Shown here: in pieces, positions 1 through 9,700 of the stretch
How the letters are laid out: each line of letters begins with the position of its first letter
Numbering within the stretch: position 1 is the stretch's first letter
Source: Deinococcus metalli
GTDB lineage: Bacteria > Deinococcota > Deinococci > Deinococcales > Deinococcaceae
NCBI RefSeq assembly: GCF_014201805.1
Contig: NZ_JACHFK010000011.1
Span: 62,001-126,000 of the forward strand
Direction of reading: 5' to 3'
DNA: 64,000 nucleotides
Notes under the pieces: generated by a model
Databases searched by the model: none
Seen by the model: the letters and a program-made list of their open reading frames with translations, nothing else
Told to the model about the DNA's origin: nothing
Made by a program: the position numbers and the translations under genes

Positions 1-133
1 CGGTCAGCGCGTACACAGAGCCCAGCGCCATCATGCCGGCCCGGGACACCAGCAGCTCCCGGTCGGCGCGCAGCGTGGCCTCGGCCTGCGCGTAGTCCTG
101 GTCGTCAATGGCCGTCCAGACGGCTTGCAGCAT
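1..133 (-). CDS. Partial protein of unknown function (N-terminal 44 residues)
   Basis: Only the N-terminus is in the window; the gene runs off the left edge. The visible protein starts MLQAVWTAIDDQDYAQAEAT and looks helical, with no motif I recognise. The start is chosen because a -10 hexamer TACAGT (139-144, minus strand) ends 5 nt before the ATG, so the mRNA would be leaderless. The paired-helix look could fit a TPR-type protein, but that is a guess. The gene is probably real because of the promoter; its function is unknown. Confidence 0.5.
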   Translation of the reverse strand, partial: MLQAVWTAIDDQDYAQAEATLRADRELLVSRAGMMALGSVYALT

Positions 134-185
134 GCTCCACTGTACGCGCGGCCTGCCCCACGTGCGTGAGGGACGACACCCACAC

Positions 186-212
186 AAAAAAACCGCCCGC
201 GCCGGCGGACGG
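186..212 (-). terminator. Rho-independent terminator of slyD
   Basis: On the minus strand CCGTCCGC (212-205), a 4-nt loop and GCGGGCGG (200-193) form an 8-bp stem with one G-U pair, followed directly by seven T (192-186). It lies 20 nt past the slyD stop codon. Confidence 0.85.
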
Positions 213-231
213 TCATGGCAAGCCCGGGGGT

Positions 232-708
232 TCAGTGGTCGTGCATGTCGGGCGTGTGGGCATGCCCGTGGTCGAGTTCCTCGGCGGTGGCGTCGCGCAC
301 GCCGAGGACCGTGACCTCGAAGTTCAGCGTCTCGCCGGCCAGTGGGGGGTTGAAGTCCACCTGCACGGTGTCTCCGTTCACGGCCACCACGGTGAAGGGA
401 ATGACGCTGCCGTCCTCCGACTGGGCGTAGTACGTCGCGCCGATCTCCACATCGTCCTCAAAGTCGGTGCGGTCGAGGTCCTCGACATTGTCCTCGTCGC
501 GCGCGCCGTAGCCGTCCTCGGGCGCCACGGTCACCTGGATGTGGTCGCCGGCCGTGTGGCCTTCCAGGGCACGTTCCAGGCCGGGGATGATGTTGCTGTG
601 GCCGTGCAGGTAGGTCAGGGGTTCGCCGGGCTCACTCTGGTCGATGACCTCGCCCTGGACGGTGAGTTTGTAATCGAGGTCGACAACCTTGTCCTGTGTG
701 ATGTTCAT
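232..708 (-). CDS. slyD: FKBP-type peptidyl-prolyl cis-trans isomerase, SlyD-like
   Basis: A 158-residue protein of the SlyD class: an FKBP fold with the inserted IF chaperone flap and a short metal-binding tail. Visible hallmarks are VVDLDYKLTVQGEVIDQS at the N-terminus, LTYLHGHSNIIPGLERAL, the acidic flap start APEDGYGARDEDNVEDLD, and a His-rich C-terminus (HGHAHTPDMHDH) that probably binds Ni/Zn. It should act in the cytoplasm on prolyl bonds of folding proteins. The ATG has a GGAG ribosome binding site 6 nt upstream. The gene stands alone and ends in a strong terminator. The call is secure; the metal role of the tail is inferred. Confidence 0.93.
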   Translation of the reverse strand: MNITQDKVVDLDYKLTVQGEVIDQSEPGEPLTYLHGHSNIIPGLERALEGHTAGDHIQVTVAPEDGYGARDEDNVEDLDRTDFEDDVEIGATYYAQSEDGSVIPFTVVAVNGDTVQVDFNPPLAGETLNFEVTVLGVRDATAEELDHGHAHTPDMHDH

Positions 709-815
709 GGGATCTCCGTTCGGGTGGGGAAGGGGGTGCAGCCCCCGGAGTGTACCCCCTGCGTCCGTGATCCGGCACGCCCCGCTTCGCTCATCCGGGG
801 ATCATCGGCCGGGGT

Positions 816-1898
816 TCAGCGAATCCGGAAGGTCCAGCCCACGCGGCCCGCGTCCGTGGCGAAGCTCACGCGCACCTGCGCGCCGGCCGGCAGCGGGCGC
901 CGGGGCAGCAGCACCGCCGCGCCCTGGGCCGCCAGCACGTTCCGGCCCACCCGCGCGTCCGCCTCCGACACGCCCCGCACACGCTGCGGCGTGAGCACGC
1001 ACGCGGCCACCGCGCGGCCATTCACCTTGAGCGCTGCGCTCCGGACCCGTGCTCCCGGTCCGAGCAGCAGAGCGATGGGCGCCCCGACCGGCGGCGCATA
1101 CCCCGCGCATGACGCGGTGGGATCGGGCCACTCGGACGTCGCGGCCGTGCGGTACGGACTCACCTGCCCCGGCGCGGGAAAGCGCACAGGGTACGCTCCG
1201 CGCCCGCCCAGGCCGCGCCGCACGTCCAGCACGGCGGCTGCCCGGACACTGCCCCTTCCGTCCTGCGCTCGTCCCAGCGCCACCCGGGTCAGGCGCGGGT
1301 CGATCAGCTGCGGCAGGTGGAAGGCGCCCGTCGCCCAGTACGTGACCGCGCGCTCCAGACCGGAATCCCTCCGGGACGACACGTAGTAGTGGCCCGGCGC
1401 ACAGGCCTCGCCCGCCGCCGAGCGGTACGGACTGGCCGGGTCCTCGCGGTGCTCGGCGCGGTCGGCGCGCACGAGGTACCCGGCGTGCGCAGCGCACTGG
1501 GTGTCCCACGCCGGCACGCGGCTCACCGTCGGCAGGCCCGCCAGCGCCCTCACCGCGTTCACCGAGCCGGACGGCGCGGGCCCGGCCGGCCGCGACGCCG
1601 GGGGCCGCTGCACCGGGGACGCCGGAACGGGCGCGTCGTCTACCGGCAGGGTGCGCGTCACGCTGTCCGGGGCGGGCAGGATGTCCGGCGGCGTGGGAAC
1701 GGGCGCCGGCGCCGAGGGAACCCGTGCGGGGGGGAGGGGCAGTGGGGACGTCGGCGCCGGGGCCGGAAGAGCGACCGGGGGCGGAGGTGGCGGCGCGGCC
1801 TGCTGCCACGGCAGCCAGCCCCCGGCCCACAGGCCCCACACGCCGAGGCCGAACAGCACGGCGAACAGCAGCAGCGCGAGCAGCGCCCGTCGGATCAT
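816..1898 (-). CDS. CAP-domain (SCP/YkwD-like) protein with N-terminal membrane anchor
   Basis: A 360-residue protein with a hydrophobic N-terminal segment (residues 4-28, ALLALLLFAVLFGLGVWGLW), then a Pro/Ala-rich linker to about residue 110, then a CAP domain starting at VNAVRALAGLPTVSRVPAWD. The helix with Cys-Ala-Ala-His (QCAAHAGYLV) and the later GHYY and HLPQLIDP stretches fit bacterial CAP proteins. The segment after about residue 225 fits a second beta-rich module ending VGWTFRIR. It is probably extracytoplasmic; CAP domains in bacteria have no settled activity. A -10 TACCAT (1907-1912) ends 8 nt before the ATG. It is divergent from moeA across about 60 bp. Confidence 0.8.
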   Translation of the reverse strand: MIRRALLALLLFAVLFGLGVWGLWAGGWLPWQQAAPPPPPPVALPAPAPTSPLPLPPARVPSAPAPVPTPPDILPAPDSVTRTLPVDDAPVPASPVQRPPASRPAGPAPSGSVNAVRALAGLPTVSRVPAWDTQCAAHAGYLVRADRAEHREDPASPYRSAAGEACAPGHYYVSSRRDSGLERAVTYWATGAFHLPQLIDPRLTRVALGRAQDGRGSVRAAAVLDVRRGLGGRGAYPVRFPAPGQVSPYRTAATSEWPDPTASCAGYAPPVGAPIALLLGPGARVRSAALKVNGRAVAACVLTPQRVRGVSEADARVGRNVLAAQGAAVLLPRRPLPAGAQVRVSFATDAGRVGWTFRIR

Positions 1899-1959
1899 GT
1901 GCAGTCATGGTACGCACGGGCCGCGCGGCGCGGCCCGTGCCGGCGCCTATCCTGCCTTC

Positions 1960-3159
1960 ATGACCGCGCCCACGCCCACCCGCGACTTCCCCATGCACGT
2001 CAGCGTCGAGGAGGCCCGCGCCATGCTGGCCGCGCTGCTGCCCGCGCCCGGCACCGAGACCGTGGCCCTGGACCGCGCGCTGGGCCGCACGCTGGCCGCG
2101 CCGCTGCCCGCCCTGGTCAGTCACCCCAGCGCCACCGAGAGCGCTCTGGACGGCATCGCGTGCAGCGAGGCGGACACCGTCGGCGCCGCGCCGGGTGCGC
2201 CGGCGCGGCTGCGGGTGGTGGGCGAGAGCCGCGCGGGCGCGCCCTTCACCGGCACGGTCGGGCCAGGCGAGTGCGCGCGCATCTACACCGGCGCCCCCAT
2301 GCCCGCTGGCACCGACGCCATCTGCCCGGTCGAGGAGCTGGTGGACGACGGCCCGGACGTCCTGCTGCGCCGCGCCGCCAGCCCCGCGGACGTGCGGCCC
2401 GAGGGGGGCGACTTCCGGGCCGGCGACCCGGTAATGGCCGCAGGGCTGCACCTGAACGCGCCGCGCGTGGCCCTGGCCGCCGCGCTCGGGCACCGCGACG
2501 TGCCGGTGCGCCGGCGCCGGCGCGTGGCCCTGCTGAGCACCGGCGACGAGGTGGTCGAACCCGGAGAGCCCCTGAGCGCCGGGCAGGTGTACGACAGCAA
2601 CCGCTACGGGCTGGCCGCCATGCTGCGCGAGAGTGGCTGCGACGTGCTGATGCTGGGCCACGCCCCGGACTCGCCGGACGCCCTGCACGCCGCCATCGAG
2701 CGCGCGGGCGGCGCCGACCTGCTGGTCACCAGCGGCGGCGTCAGCATGGGCAAGTACGACTTCATGCGCGACCTGCTGATCGAGCACGGCCGCGTGGCGT
2801 TCTGGAAGGTGAGGATGCGGCCCGGCGGCCCCGCGCTGCTGGGCGGGTGGCAGGGCCTGCCGGTGATCGGCCTGCCGGGCAACCCGGTCAGTTCGCTGGT
2901 GGTGTTCCACGTGATCGTGCGGCCCGCTCTGACCGGCCAGCCGGTGCAGGCCCTGACGCTGCGCGCCGCCACCCCCTTCCGCGCGCTGCCCGACAAGACC
3001 GCGTTCTGGCGTGGCGTGATCGACGGCGGACAGGTGCGCGACTATGGCAAGCAGGGCAGCGGCATCCTGCGCTCCCTGAGCGACGCGGGCGCCCTGGTGA
3101 TCGTGCCCGAGGGCCAGCCCGTCGCGGCCGGCGACGACGTGCAGGTCGTGCTGCTCTGA
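1960..3159 (+). CDS. moeA: Molybdopterin molybdenumtransferase MoeA
   Basis: MoeA inserts molybdate into adenylylated molybdopterin in the last step of molybdenum cofactor synthesis. This is a 399-residue protein of normal family length. Diagnostic motifs are LSTGDEV (near residue 190), TSGGVSMGKYDF (near 257), and LPGNPVSSLVVFHVIVRP (near 304). The usual MDGYA loop near residue 65 reads LDGIA, keeping the Asp. The start is set by a -10 TATCCT (1948-1953) ending 6 nt before the ATG, so the mRNA is probably leaderless; the open frame extends further upstream but only over the opposite-strand gene. No other Moco genes are visible. Confidence 0.93.
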   Translation: MTAPTPTRDFPMHVSVEEARAMLAALLPAPGTETVALDRALGRTLAAPLPALVSHPSATESALDGIACSEADTVGAAPGAPARLRVVGESRAGAPFTGTVGPGECARIYTGAPMPAGTDAICPVEELVDDGPDVLLRRAASPADVRPEGGDFRAGDPVMAAGLHLNAPRVALAAALGHRDVPVRRRRRVALLSTGDEVVEPGEPLSAGQVYDSNRYGLAAMLRESGCDVLMLGHAPDSPDALHAAIERAGGADLLVTSGGVSMGKYDFMRDLLIEHGRVAFWKVRMRPGGPALLGGWQGLPVIGLPGNPVSSLVVFHVIVRPALTGQPVQALTLRAATPFRALPDKTAFWRGVIDGGQVRDYGKQGSGILRSLSDAGALVIVPEGQPVAAGDDVQVVLL

Positions 3160-3349
3160 AGCCGAGGTCAGGCAAGGACACGCGATTCCGGCACCACCCG
3201 CCCGCTTGAGCAGGAGGGTCTGCTTCCACGCCGGCAGACCTCCAGACGGGGTCCAGCGAGTCGCCGGGTGCAGAGGAGGGCCACCCCATGCTGCTCCTCG
3301 AGTCATCTTCATTTGTTCTTGATCCGGCCCTGACGGGCGGGCGGCACGC

Positions 3350-3380
3350 TACCCTGTGCAGTGCACTGAACAAATGTTCA
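3350..3380 (+). promoter_or_regulatory. Promoter -10 with tandem palindromic operator
   Basis: A TACCCT hexamer (3350-3355) is followed at once by GTGCAGTGCAC (3356-3366, 5+5 palindrome) and the perfect 14-bp palindrome TGAACAAATGTTCA (3367-3380), which would sit over the transcript start. ATTTGTTC (3311-3318) repeats one arm upstream. I see no good -35 at 17 bp. The arrangement suggests a repressor-controlled gene; the regulator is not in the window. Confidence 0.55.
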
Positions 3381-3428
3381 CCGGCGCAGAGCAAGTGTCA
3401 GACGTGCTTGCGCCACGGAGGTCGATCC

Positions 3429-4790
3429 ATGCAACGATCCAGGCTGTGCGTCACCCTCGCCCTCATCGCCACGCTGCCCCTGGGCACTCCGGCCGGAGCG
3501 CAGACCGCTCCAGCTCCCCTGACCGTGCCGGGTGACCTGCGTCCGGACGCCCCCGAACTCGCCGCGCGCGGGCAGTACGCCGTGGGGGTCCGCACTCTGA
3601 ACTTGGTCAACAAGGGCCAGCTCGACCTCGTGCATGCGGGCAAGGAGGGCACGGTGCCCACCTACGACCGTCCCCTGACCGTGGAGGTGTGGTACCCCGC
3701 GCCCGGCGTGAGCGGCGGCGGCAGCACCACCTACACCGACGTGCTCGGCAGCGGTCCCGGCGATGCCAAGCGGCCCAACACGCCCTTCCAGATTCCGGGC
3801 CGGGCCACCCGCGACGCGTCCGCCGTGCAGGGCGGCCCCTTCCCGCTGGTGATCGTGTCTCACGGGTATCCCGGCAGCCGCTACCTGCTGTCATACCTGG
3901 CCGAGAACCTCGCCAGCAAGGGCTACGTGGTGGCGTCCATCGACCACACCGACTCCACCCACGGCGACAAGGCCGCCTTCGCCAGCACGCTGCTCAACCG
4001 CGCGCTGGACGACACGTTCGTGCTGAACGAGATGGCCCGCCTGGGCGCGGCCGGCAGCGGCTCGTTCCTGAGCAACGTCGTGAATGCGAACCAGACGGGC
4101 ATCGTGGGCTACTCGATGGGCGGCTACGGCGCGCTGAACGCGGCCGGCGCCGGGTATGGCCCGCAGATGGCGCCGCTGGTGCCCGGCGGCGCGTTTGCGC
4201 AGCGGCAGGTGGGGCGGTACACGGCCGATCCGCGGATCAAGGCGGTCGTCGCCTTCGCGCCGTGGGGCGGGGACGCCGCCGTGAAGGCCATCGGTGTGAA
4301 CTTCGGCGGCAAGTACGGCTTCTGGGAGGACGCCGGGTTGCAGGCGCTGAAGGTGCCCACGATGTTCGTCGTCGGCGACCGCGACGACGTGGCCTTCTAC
4401 GAGGGGGGCGTGAAGCCGCTGTTTGAGAACGCGGTGAACGCCGAGCGCTACATGGTCGTGTACGAGAACGCCTCGCACAACAGCGCGCCGAACCCTGCGC
4501 CCGCCGCGTCGTACGGCAGCTTCGACGACTACATGCACTACGCCGAACCCGCGTGGGATTCGGGGCGCCTGAACAACCTCAACCAGCACTTCGTGACCGC
4601 CTTCCTGAACCTGAAGCTCAAGGGCGAGCAGGCGGCCGCCGCGTACCTGAACGTGCCGGTCACGCACTCCAACGACATCAAGTTCAGCCGCAACGCCGAC
4701 GGCACGCCCAAGGCCGACGACACCTCCTGGAAGGGCTTCAAGGACCGCACCGCGCGCGGCATCGAGCTGTACCACCTGCTGCCTAAGTGA
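3429..4790 (+). CDS. Secreted alpha/beta hydrolase (dienelactone hydrolase / PAF-acetylhydrolase-like)
   Basis: A 453-residue protein with a Sec signal peptide (positively charged MQRSRL, a hydrophobic core, and cleavage probably after PAGA near residue 24). It has the lipase-like oxyanion stretch SHGYPGSR (from residue 144), the nucleophile elbow GYSMGG with Ser229, an acid candidate in VVGDRDDV (near 315-320) and His350 in ENASHNS. This fits large secreted esterases of the dienelactone hydrolase/PAF-AH clan; the substrate is unknown. The start has GGAGG (3417-3421) 7 nt upstream, so here the mRNA has a leader of about 65 nt, unlike most neighbours. Expression is probably controlled by the palindromes at 3356-3380. 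Confidence 0.82.
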   Translation: MQRSRLCVTLALIATLPLGTPAGAQTAPAPLTVPGDLRPDAPELAARGQYAVGVRTLNLVNKGQLDLVHAGKEGTVPTYDRPLTVEVWYPAPGVSGGGSTTYTDVLGSGPGDAKRPNTPFQIPGRATRDASAVQGGPFPLVIVSHGYPGSRYLLSYLAENLASKGYVVASIDHTDSTHGDKAAFASTLLNRALDDTFVLNEMARLGAAGSGSFLSNVVNANQTGIVGYSMGGYGALNAAGAGYGPQMAPLVPGGAFAQRQVGRYTADPRIKAVVAFAPWGGDAAVKAIGVNFGGKYGFWEDAGLQALKVPTMFVVGDRDDVAFYEGGVKPLFENAVNAERYMVVYENASHNSAPNPAPAASYGSFDDYMHYAEPAWDSGRLNNLNQHFVTAFLNLKLKGEQAAAAYLNVPVTHSNDIKFSRNADGTPKADDTSWKGFKDRTARGIELYHLLPK

Positions 4791-4873
4791 CGCTGCCGGA
4801 GTGACGGGGCAACGTTCAGGGCGCCTTGAGGCGATCATCAAGGTTCCCTGACGTGCGCCCGCCACACTGAACC

Positions 4874-5149
4874 ATGGCCCCTGACCCCACGACCCCCGAC
4901 GACCGCGACCCGCTGCCCGTGAATCCCACCCTGATGCCGCACCACGCGCCCGCGCCGGAGCACGGGTCGGCCGATCAGGGCCCCATCCCCGACCACCTGC
5001 CGGACGCGCCGGCCATGCTTCCCACCAGCACCGAGGGCCTGAGCAGTCAGGAGGTCACGGATCTGGTCGGCGGCGGCGACGCGTCCATCGTGGAGGCGAA
5101 CGAGGCGCTGGAGCAGGCCGAGGGCGTTGATCCGGTCACGGAGAGCTGA
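4874..5149 (+). CDS. Small acidic protein of unknown function
   Basis: A 91-residue, Pro/Asp/Glu-rich, probably disordered protein with no Cys and no membrane segment. The C-terminal part (LSSQEVTDLVGGGDASIVEA) may form a short helix. The start is supported by a CACACT -10-like hexamer (4863-4868) ending 5 nt before the ATG. I recognise no family. It stands between two unrelated genes. Confidence 0.55.
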   Translation: MAPDPTTPDDRDPLPVNPTLMPHHAPAPEHGSADQGPIPDHLPDAPAMLPTSTEGLSSQEVTDLVGGGDASIVEANEALEQAEGVDPVTES

Positions 5150-5238
5150 GCCCGGGGACCGCCGCACCACATCCGCCGGAGACCAGCGCTTCCGGAGGAT
5201 GTGATGGCCCGCCTGGGGCACTGCACTACCCTGGGCGC

Positions 5239-5622
5239 ATGCTGTCCATTCCCGACGTCCGGGCCGCGTGTGCGTCACTGCCGCATTCGCACGAGACCTT
5301 CCCCTTCGGACTGACCACGCTGGTGTTCAAGGTCGGCGGCCCCGGCTGGTCCAGGATGTACGCGCTGCTCGGGCTGGACGACGACCCGCCTGCGGTGTCG
5401 CTGAAGGTGGCGCCCGAGCGCGGCGACGAACTGCGCGCCGCGTACGACGCGGTCTCCGGTGCCCCGCACCTGAACAAGCGCCACTGGATCAGTGTGCCGC
5501 TCGACGGCCGCGTGCCGGACGCCGTGGTGCGCGACCTGCTGGCTGCCAGCCACGCGCTGGTCGTCCGGGGCCTGACCCGCGCACAGCGCGCGGAGCTGGG
5601 CCAACGCGGAGCAAACCTGTGA
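5239..5622 (+). CDS. MmcQ/YjbR family DNA-binding-like protein
   Basis: A 127-residue protein with the YjbR/MmcQ pattern: LPHSHETFPFG near the N-terminus, VSLKVAPERGDELR in the middle, and APHLNKRHWISVPLDG followed by a C-terminal helix pair (LLAASHALVVRGL). The family folds like some DNA-binding proteins but its role is poorly defined. A leaderless start is indicated by TACCCT (5227-5232) ending 6 nt before the ATG. The stop overlaps the next gene's start (GTGA), so the two are cotranslated. Confidence 0.85.
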   Translation: MLSIPDVRAACASLPHSHETFPFGLTTLVFKVGGPGWSRMYALLGLDDDPPAVSLKVAPERGDELRAAYDAVSGAPHLNKRHWISVPLDGRVPDAVVRDLLAASHALVVRGLTRAQRAELGQRGANL

Positions 5623-6167
5623 GCCGGCGCGTGATCATCGGGGCCGGCGAGCAGCGCTGGGACGGCTGGGTGCCCACGCAGCAGGCCGAGCTCGACCTGC
5701 TCGATCCGGCCAGCTTCGCGGCGTTCTTCGGCGACGCTCGCGCCGACGCGTTCCTGTGCGAGCACGTCTGGGAGCACCTGACGCCGGAGCAGGCCGCGGT
5801 GGCCGCCCGCACCGCCTTCGAGTGGCTGAGGCCCGGCGGCGTGCTGCGCGTGGCCGTGCCGGACGGCCACCATCCAGACCCCGCGTACCGTGCCCTGGTC
5901 GCCGTCCACGGCCCCGGCCCCGCGCACGACCATTTCGTGCTGTACACCGTGGAGACCCTCACGCCCGTGTTCGAGGACGCCGGGTTCCGCGTGCGGCCCC
6001 TGGAGTGGTGGGACGCGGCCGGTACCTTCCACCACGTCCCCTGGCGCGTCGAGGACGGCCCGGTGTACCGCAGTCGGCGGCTCGACCACCGCAACGCCGC
6101 GTGGCGGGAGGGTCGGGGCGGACCGGGTTTCACCAGCGTGATCGTGGACGCCGTGAAGCCAGGGTAG
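5619..6167 (+). CDS. Predicted SAM-dependent methyltransferase (COG4627-like)
   Basis: A 182-residue protein starting at a GTG that overlaps the stop of the MmcQ/YjbR gene. It opens with VIIGAGEQRWDGWVPTQQ and carries the methyltransferase stretch AFLCEHVWEHLTPEQAA and a WLRPGGVLRVAVPDG strand. The usual GxGxG SAM loop is shortened to the start of the protein, as in the small COG4627 class. The substrate is unknown, but coupling to a YjbR-like protein suggests shared expression. Confidence 0.8.
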   Translation: MSRRVIIGAGEQRWDGWVPTQQAELDLLDPASFAAFFGDARADAFLCEHVWEHLTPEQAAVAARTAFEWLRPGGVLRVAVPDGHHPDPAYRALVAVHGPGPAHDHFVLYTVETLTPVFEDAGFRVRPLEWWDAAGTFHHVPWRVEDGPVYRSRRLDHRNAAWREGRGGPGFTSVIVDAVKPG

Positions 6168-6290
6168 CCAGCGCCCGCACCCCGGCCTCGTGCCGGTGCT
6201 CCGCAGGTAGAGGGCAGACGCCGCACATGCCAGCAGGGGCCGCGCGGGCTGAATCTGGCAGGTGACGGAATCGAGCCCGAAATTACGCTA

Positions 6291-6319
6291 TTTACATAGC
6301 GGTGGAATCCGGGTAAGCT
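6291..6319 (+). promoter_or_regulatory. Sigma-70-type promoter of the beta-grasp/DUF4132 unit
   Basis: TTTACA (6291-6296), a 17-bp spacer and TAAGCT (6314-6319). The surrounding 6280-6300 segment is AT-rich for this genome. Transcription would begin near 6325, either directly on an in-frame GTG at 6325 or about 40 nt before the ATG at 6364. Confidence 0.7.
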
Positions 6320-6363
6320 GAACGGTGAAGCGCACCACTATCCCATCCGAACGAGGTTCCCGC

Positions 6364-6768
6364 ATGATCGTCGAAACCAAGCTCATCGGCCGCCGCACTC
6401 CGTTTGAACGCCGTCCCATCGACCTGCCGGACGGCCCGCACACCCTGCGCGGGCTGCTGACGCATCTGGTTCACCACGAGGTCGCCGCGTACCACGAGCG
6501 GCAGGCCGGCGTGGGCGTGCTGCGCGTCATGACCGAGCGTGAGCTTCAGGACGCCGTGGCCGGGGGCCGCGTGGCGGTGGGGCCGCAGGAACGCGGCGTG
6601 GCCGTCGGCGCCGAGGACGCCACCCGCACCGCCCTGACCGCCTTCGGGGACGGCCTGTACTACGTGTTCATCGACGACCGGCAGGTGTCCGAGCTGGACG
6701 CGCCCGTGGCCCTGCGCCCCGACAGCACGCTGCTGATCGTGCGCCTGACCGCGCTGGCGGGGGGCTGA
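6364..6768 (+). CDS. Candidate MoaD/ThiS-like beta-grasp (ubiquitin-like) protein ending in Gly-Gly
   Basis: A 134-residue protein I cannot name, but its outline matches a small beta-grasp protein: strand VETKLIGRR, strand FERRPIDLPDG, then a helix beginning HTLRGLLTHLVHHEV (compare the LP.G.TVRDLL pattern of MoaD/ThiS). An insertion of roughly 50 residues (about 50-100) follows, then YYVFIDDRQVSELDAPVAL, RPDSTLLIVRL and the C-terminus TALAGG. The final Gly-Gly sits exactly at the stop codon, as in sulfur carriers and ubiquitin-like modifiers. The ATG has GAGG 7 nt upstream; a GTG at 6325 is a possible longer start. It ends 2 nt before the DUF4132 gene, so they form one operon. Function is inferred from pattern only. 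Confidence 0.72.
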   Translation: MIVETKLIGRRTPFERRPIDLPDGPHTLRGLLTHLVHHEVAAYHERQAGVGVLRVMTERELQDAVAGGRVAVGPQERGVAVGAEDATRTALTAFGDGLYYVFIDDRQVSELDAPVALRPDSTLLIVRLTALAGG

Positions 6769-6770
6769 GC

Positions 6771-9700
6771 ATGGACGTTCAGGACCTCCTGCGCTCCTAC
6801 GAGCATCCGTGGAAGGCGGAGTTCGAGACCCGGCTGGGGACACTGCCGCCCGGCATCGTCGCGGTCATCCGGGACCGATCGAACGGAGTGTCCACGGCAG
6901 ATCAGGCCCTGACGGATCTCCTGCACACCAGCGACGCCGCCACCCGCCACGCCATCGCCGCCGCGTTCTTCCCGCACTTCCCGGACGTGGCGGCCCGCAC
7001 GCTGGACGCCCTGCTGACGCGGCATCCGTACCCGCAGGGCTACGCCCGCCGCGCCTTCCGTGCCCCCGGCCACGTCCTGGCCGCGGCGCACGCGCACGCG
7101 TGGCTGTGGCAGACGTGGCACGTGACCCGCGAGTACCCCCAGCCCATCGAGTGGTTCGCGGTTCACGCGGGCCTGATGAACGCGTGGCAGTCGCACGGCC
7201 TGGGCGTGCTGCTGGGACAGGCGATCAGTGACGGCAACGAGCAGGTCTTCCAGATCCTGCGCGACACGGCCGGCACGCAGCACCCGGTCGCCCGCATGGG
7301 CCGGCACGTGCCCGCCGCCCTGTTGTCCAGCACCCGCGAGGACGCCTGGGCCCTGGCCGAGGGGCTGCTGCTCGCCGCCCAGCGTCAGGAGGGGCTGCGG
7401 CAGGTGATCCTGGAGACGGTGGACGAGGCCAGCCCGGACGCCTTCACGCGGACGCTGCGGCTGATCCTGAACGAGGACCTGCTGCGCTTCGCCGCCACGC
7501 TGCGGGCCGCGTGCGTGTGGTTCGGCCTGAACTTCGACGTGACCGACGTGAAGACCGTCCGGGGACTGCTCACCCACGCGCTGGCCTTCCTGGAGGACGC
7601 AGGGGCCGCCCGGAATGCCGTGGTGTCCGGCCCAGCCGTGGACGCCTACCTCGCCCTGTTCGTCCTGGGGATGCGCGACGCCGTGCAGGCCGCCGATGTG
7701 GCCCGCCCGCTCCTGACGGACGCCGACCCCGCCCGCCGAATGGCCGCCGCGCAGTTCCTGATGGAGGCCGAACTGCTGACCGACACGGATCGGCGCACGC
7801 TGCTGCTGGACGCCGACCTGCGCCTGGCCGCGCTGGCCGGGAACGCCGTGAACCGCTGGAGCACGGGCAGCTCCCTCTTCACCTTCGAGGAATACGAGAC
7901 CTACGTCCTGCGCCTGCCGGACGCTGCGCGGCACGATCCGCTGCTGTTCCCGTGGATGGGGCACGTTCCCGTCCGCGCGGAGGCGCTCGATGCCCTGACC
8001 GCCCTGCGGGGCGAGCGGCCCTTCACGGCGCTGGCCCCACACCTGAGCGGCATGAGCGTCTACGGCAAGAGCGCGCTGCTGCGCCAGCTGGGCGAACACG
8101 CGAAGGCCCACCGTCTGGACGCGCCGACACGGACGCTGCTGCTCACGCTGCTCCAGGACCGCAACAGCAGCGTGTCGCAGGAGGCCGTGACCGTCATGGC
8201 CCACTTCACCCCGCATCCGGACGAGGTCGCCGTGGTGCAGACCCTCCTGAAGCGCAAGAGCGCCGACCTGCGCCGGGGCCTGATCCGCCTGCTGGCCGCG
8301 GACCCGGACACCGCGCAGGCGAGCGCCACGGCGCTGCTGGGCACCACGAACGCCGAGCAGCGCCAGGCGGGCCTGCAACTGCTGCTGGAGACCGGTCGCC
8401 CCGCGCCCGAGGGCTTCAGCCCGAAGTCTGTCACCGAGCAGACGCTGCTGGCCCGTCTGACCGACCCCGCCTCACAGGTCACGCTGCGCGACGGCCTGGG
8501 GCTGTTCGACCCGGCGGGCGTGACCCGGCCCACGCCGCCCACCGTGCGGGAACGCCCCTACCCGGCCGACCTGCAACGCGGCGCAGAGCTGCTGCGCTCG
8601 CTGGACGCCCTGATCGTCGCGCACCGCGAGACGCCCCTGACCGGCGTCGGCTGGGACGGACAGGAGACCACGCTGCTCGGCAATGTACGTCCGTGGCACC
8701 TCCGCCCGGGCCAGGACGGGCAGCCGATGCCCCTGCACGACCTGTGGCAGGGCTGGTGGCAGTCGCGCCCGGAGGCCCAGGACGGCGACCTGACCCGGAT
8801 GCTGTGGACACTGTCGCACTTCGTGGCGCGGACGGACACGACGGCCGGCGAACTGAGCGAGGAACTCGGATCAGGCGGCGACCTGGACGCGGAACTGCTG
8901 GAGATCCTTGGCCTCGACCAGGACGATCTCGAGACGCTGGCGGACACCGACGCCGATGAGCAGGCCGAGCACCGGACGGCCGTGACCGCCGCGGAGGCCA
9001 TCCAGAGCCTGCGCCGCCGGACGCTGCATTGCACGCTGGGGCCACTGGTCGCCCTGCGTCTGGAGTGCACCGATGTGGTGCGGGCCGTGGTCAGTTTCCT
9101 GCACGGCGAGTCCGCCACGCCCACCGACACGGACATGGCGCTGGACGCGTGGGAGACGGCGCTGTCGTACCTGCCGCTCGACGCCGAGGTGCACGTCGAT
9201 CCGCAGTATTCGTGGCGCAGCCAGGATCCCCGCGACCTGCTGTCGCCGCTGCGGCCGTCCGGCGCGTGGACGACGTGGACACCGCAGCAGATACGTCGCC
9301 TGTGGACGCTCGGCGTGTACCAGGGCGCGGCCTTCCCGAAGCTGCCCCGCCAGCGGCCGGCCACCGCCCTGCTGCTGCACGCCTACGCCCAGGGCTGGGC
9401 GACCCGGAGCGACCTGTACGACCAGCTGATCGGCGAGCGCCCGGAGCGGCAGGGCCACTACTACGGCAACGATTTCGACGACCTGAGCGCCTACACCCGC
9501 CGCACCGTGAAGGCGGAGCTGCCCACCCACCCGGACTGGCTTGCCGCCGTGGCTGCTGTCCGTGACCGCGTGCTGGAGGTTGAACTCGGGCGCGGCGATC
9601 TGGAGACCCCCGCCACCCGGCCCGCCCTGGCCGTGAACAGCCTCCACGGCGCGGCGCTGGCCCTGCGCCTGCTCGCGGGACTGGGGAAAAATCCCCTGAA

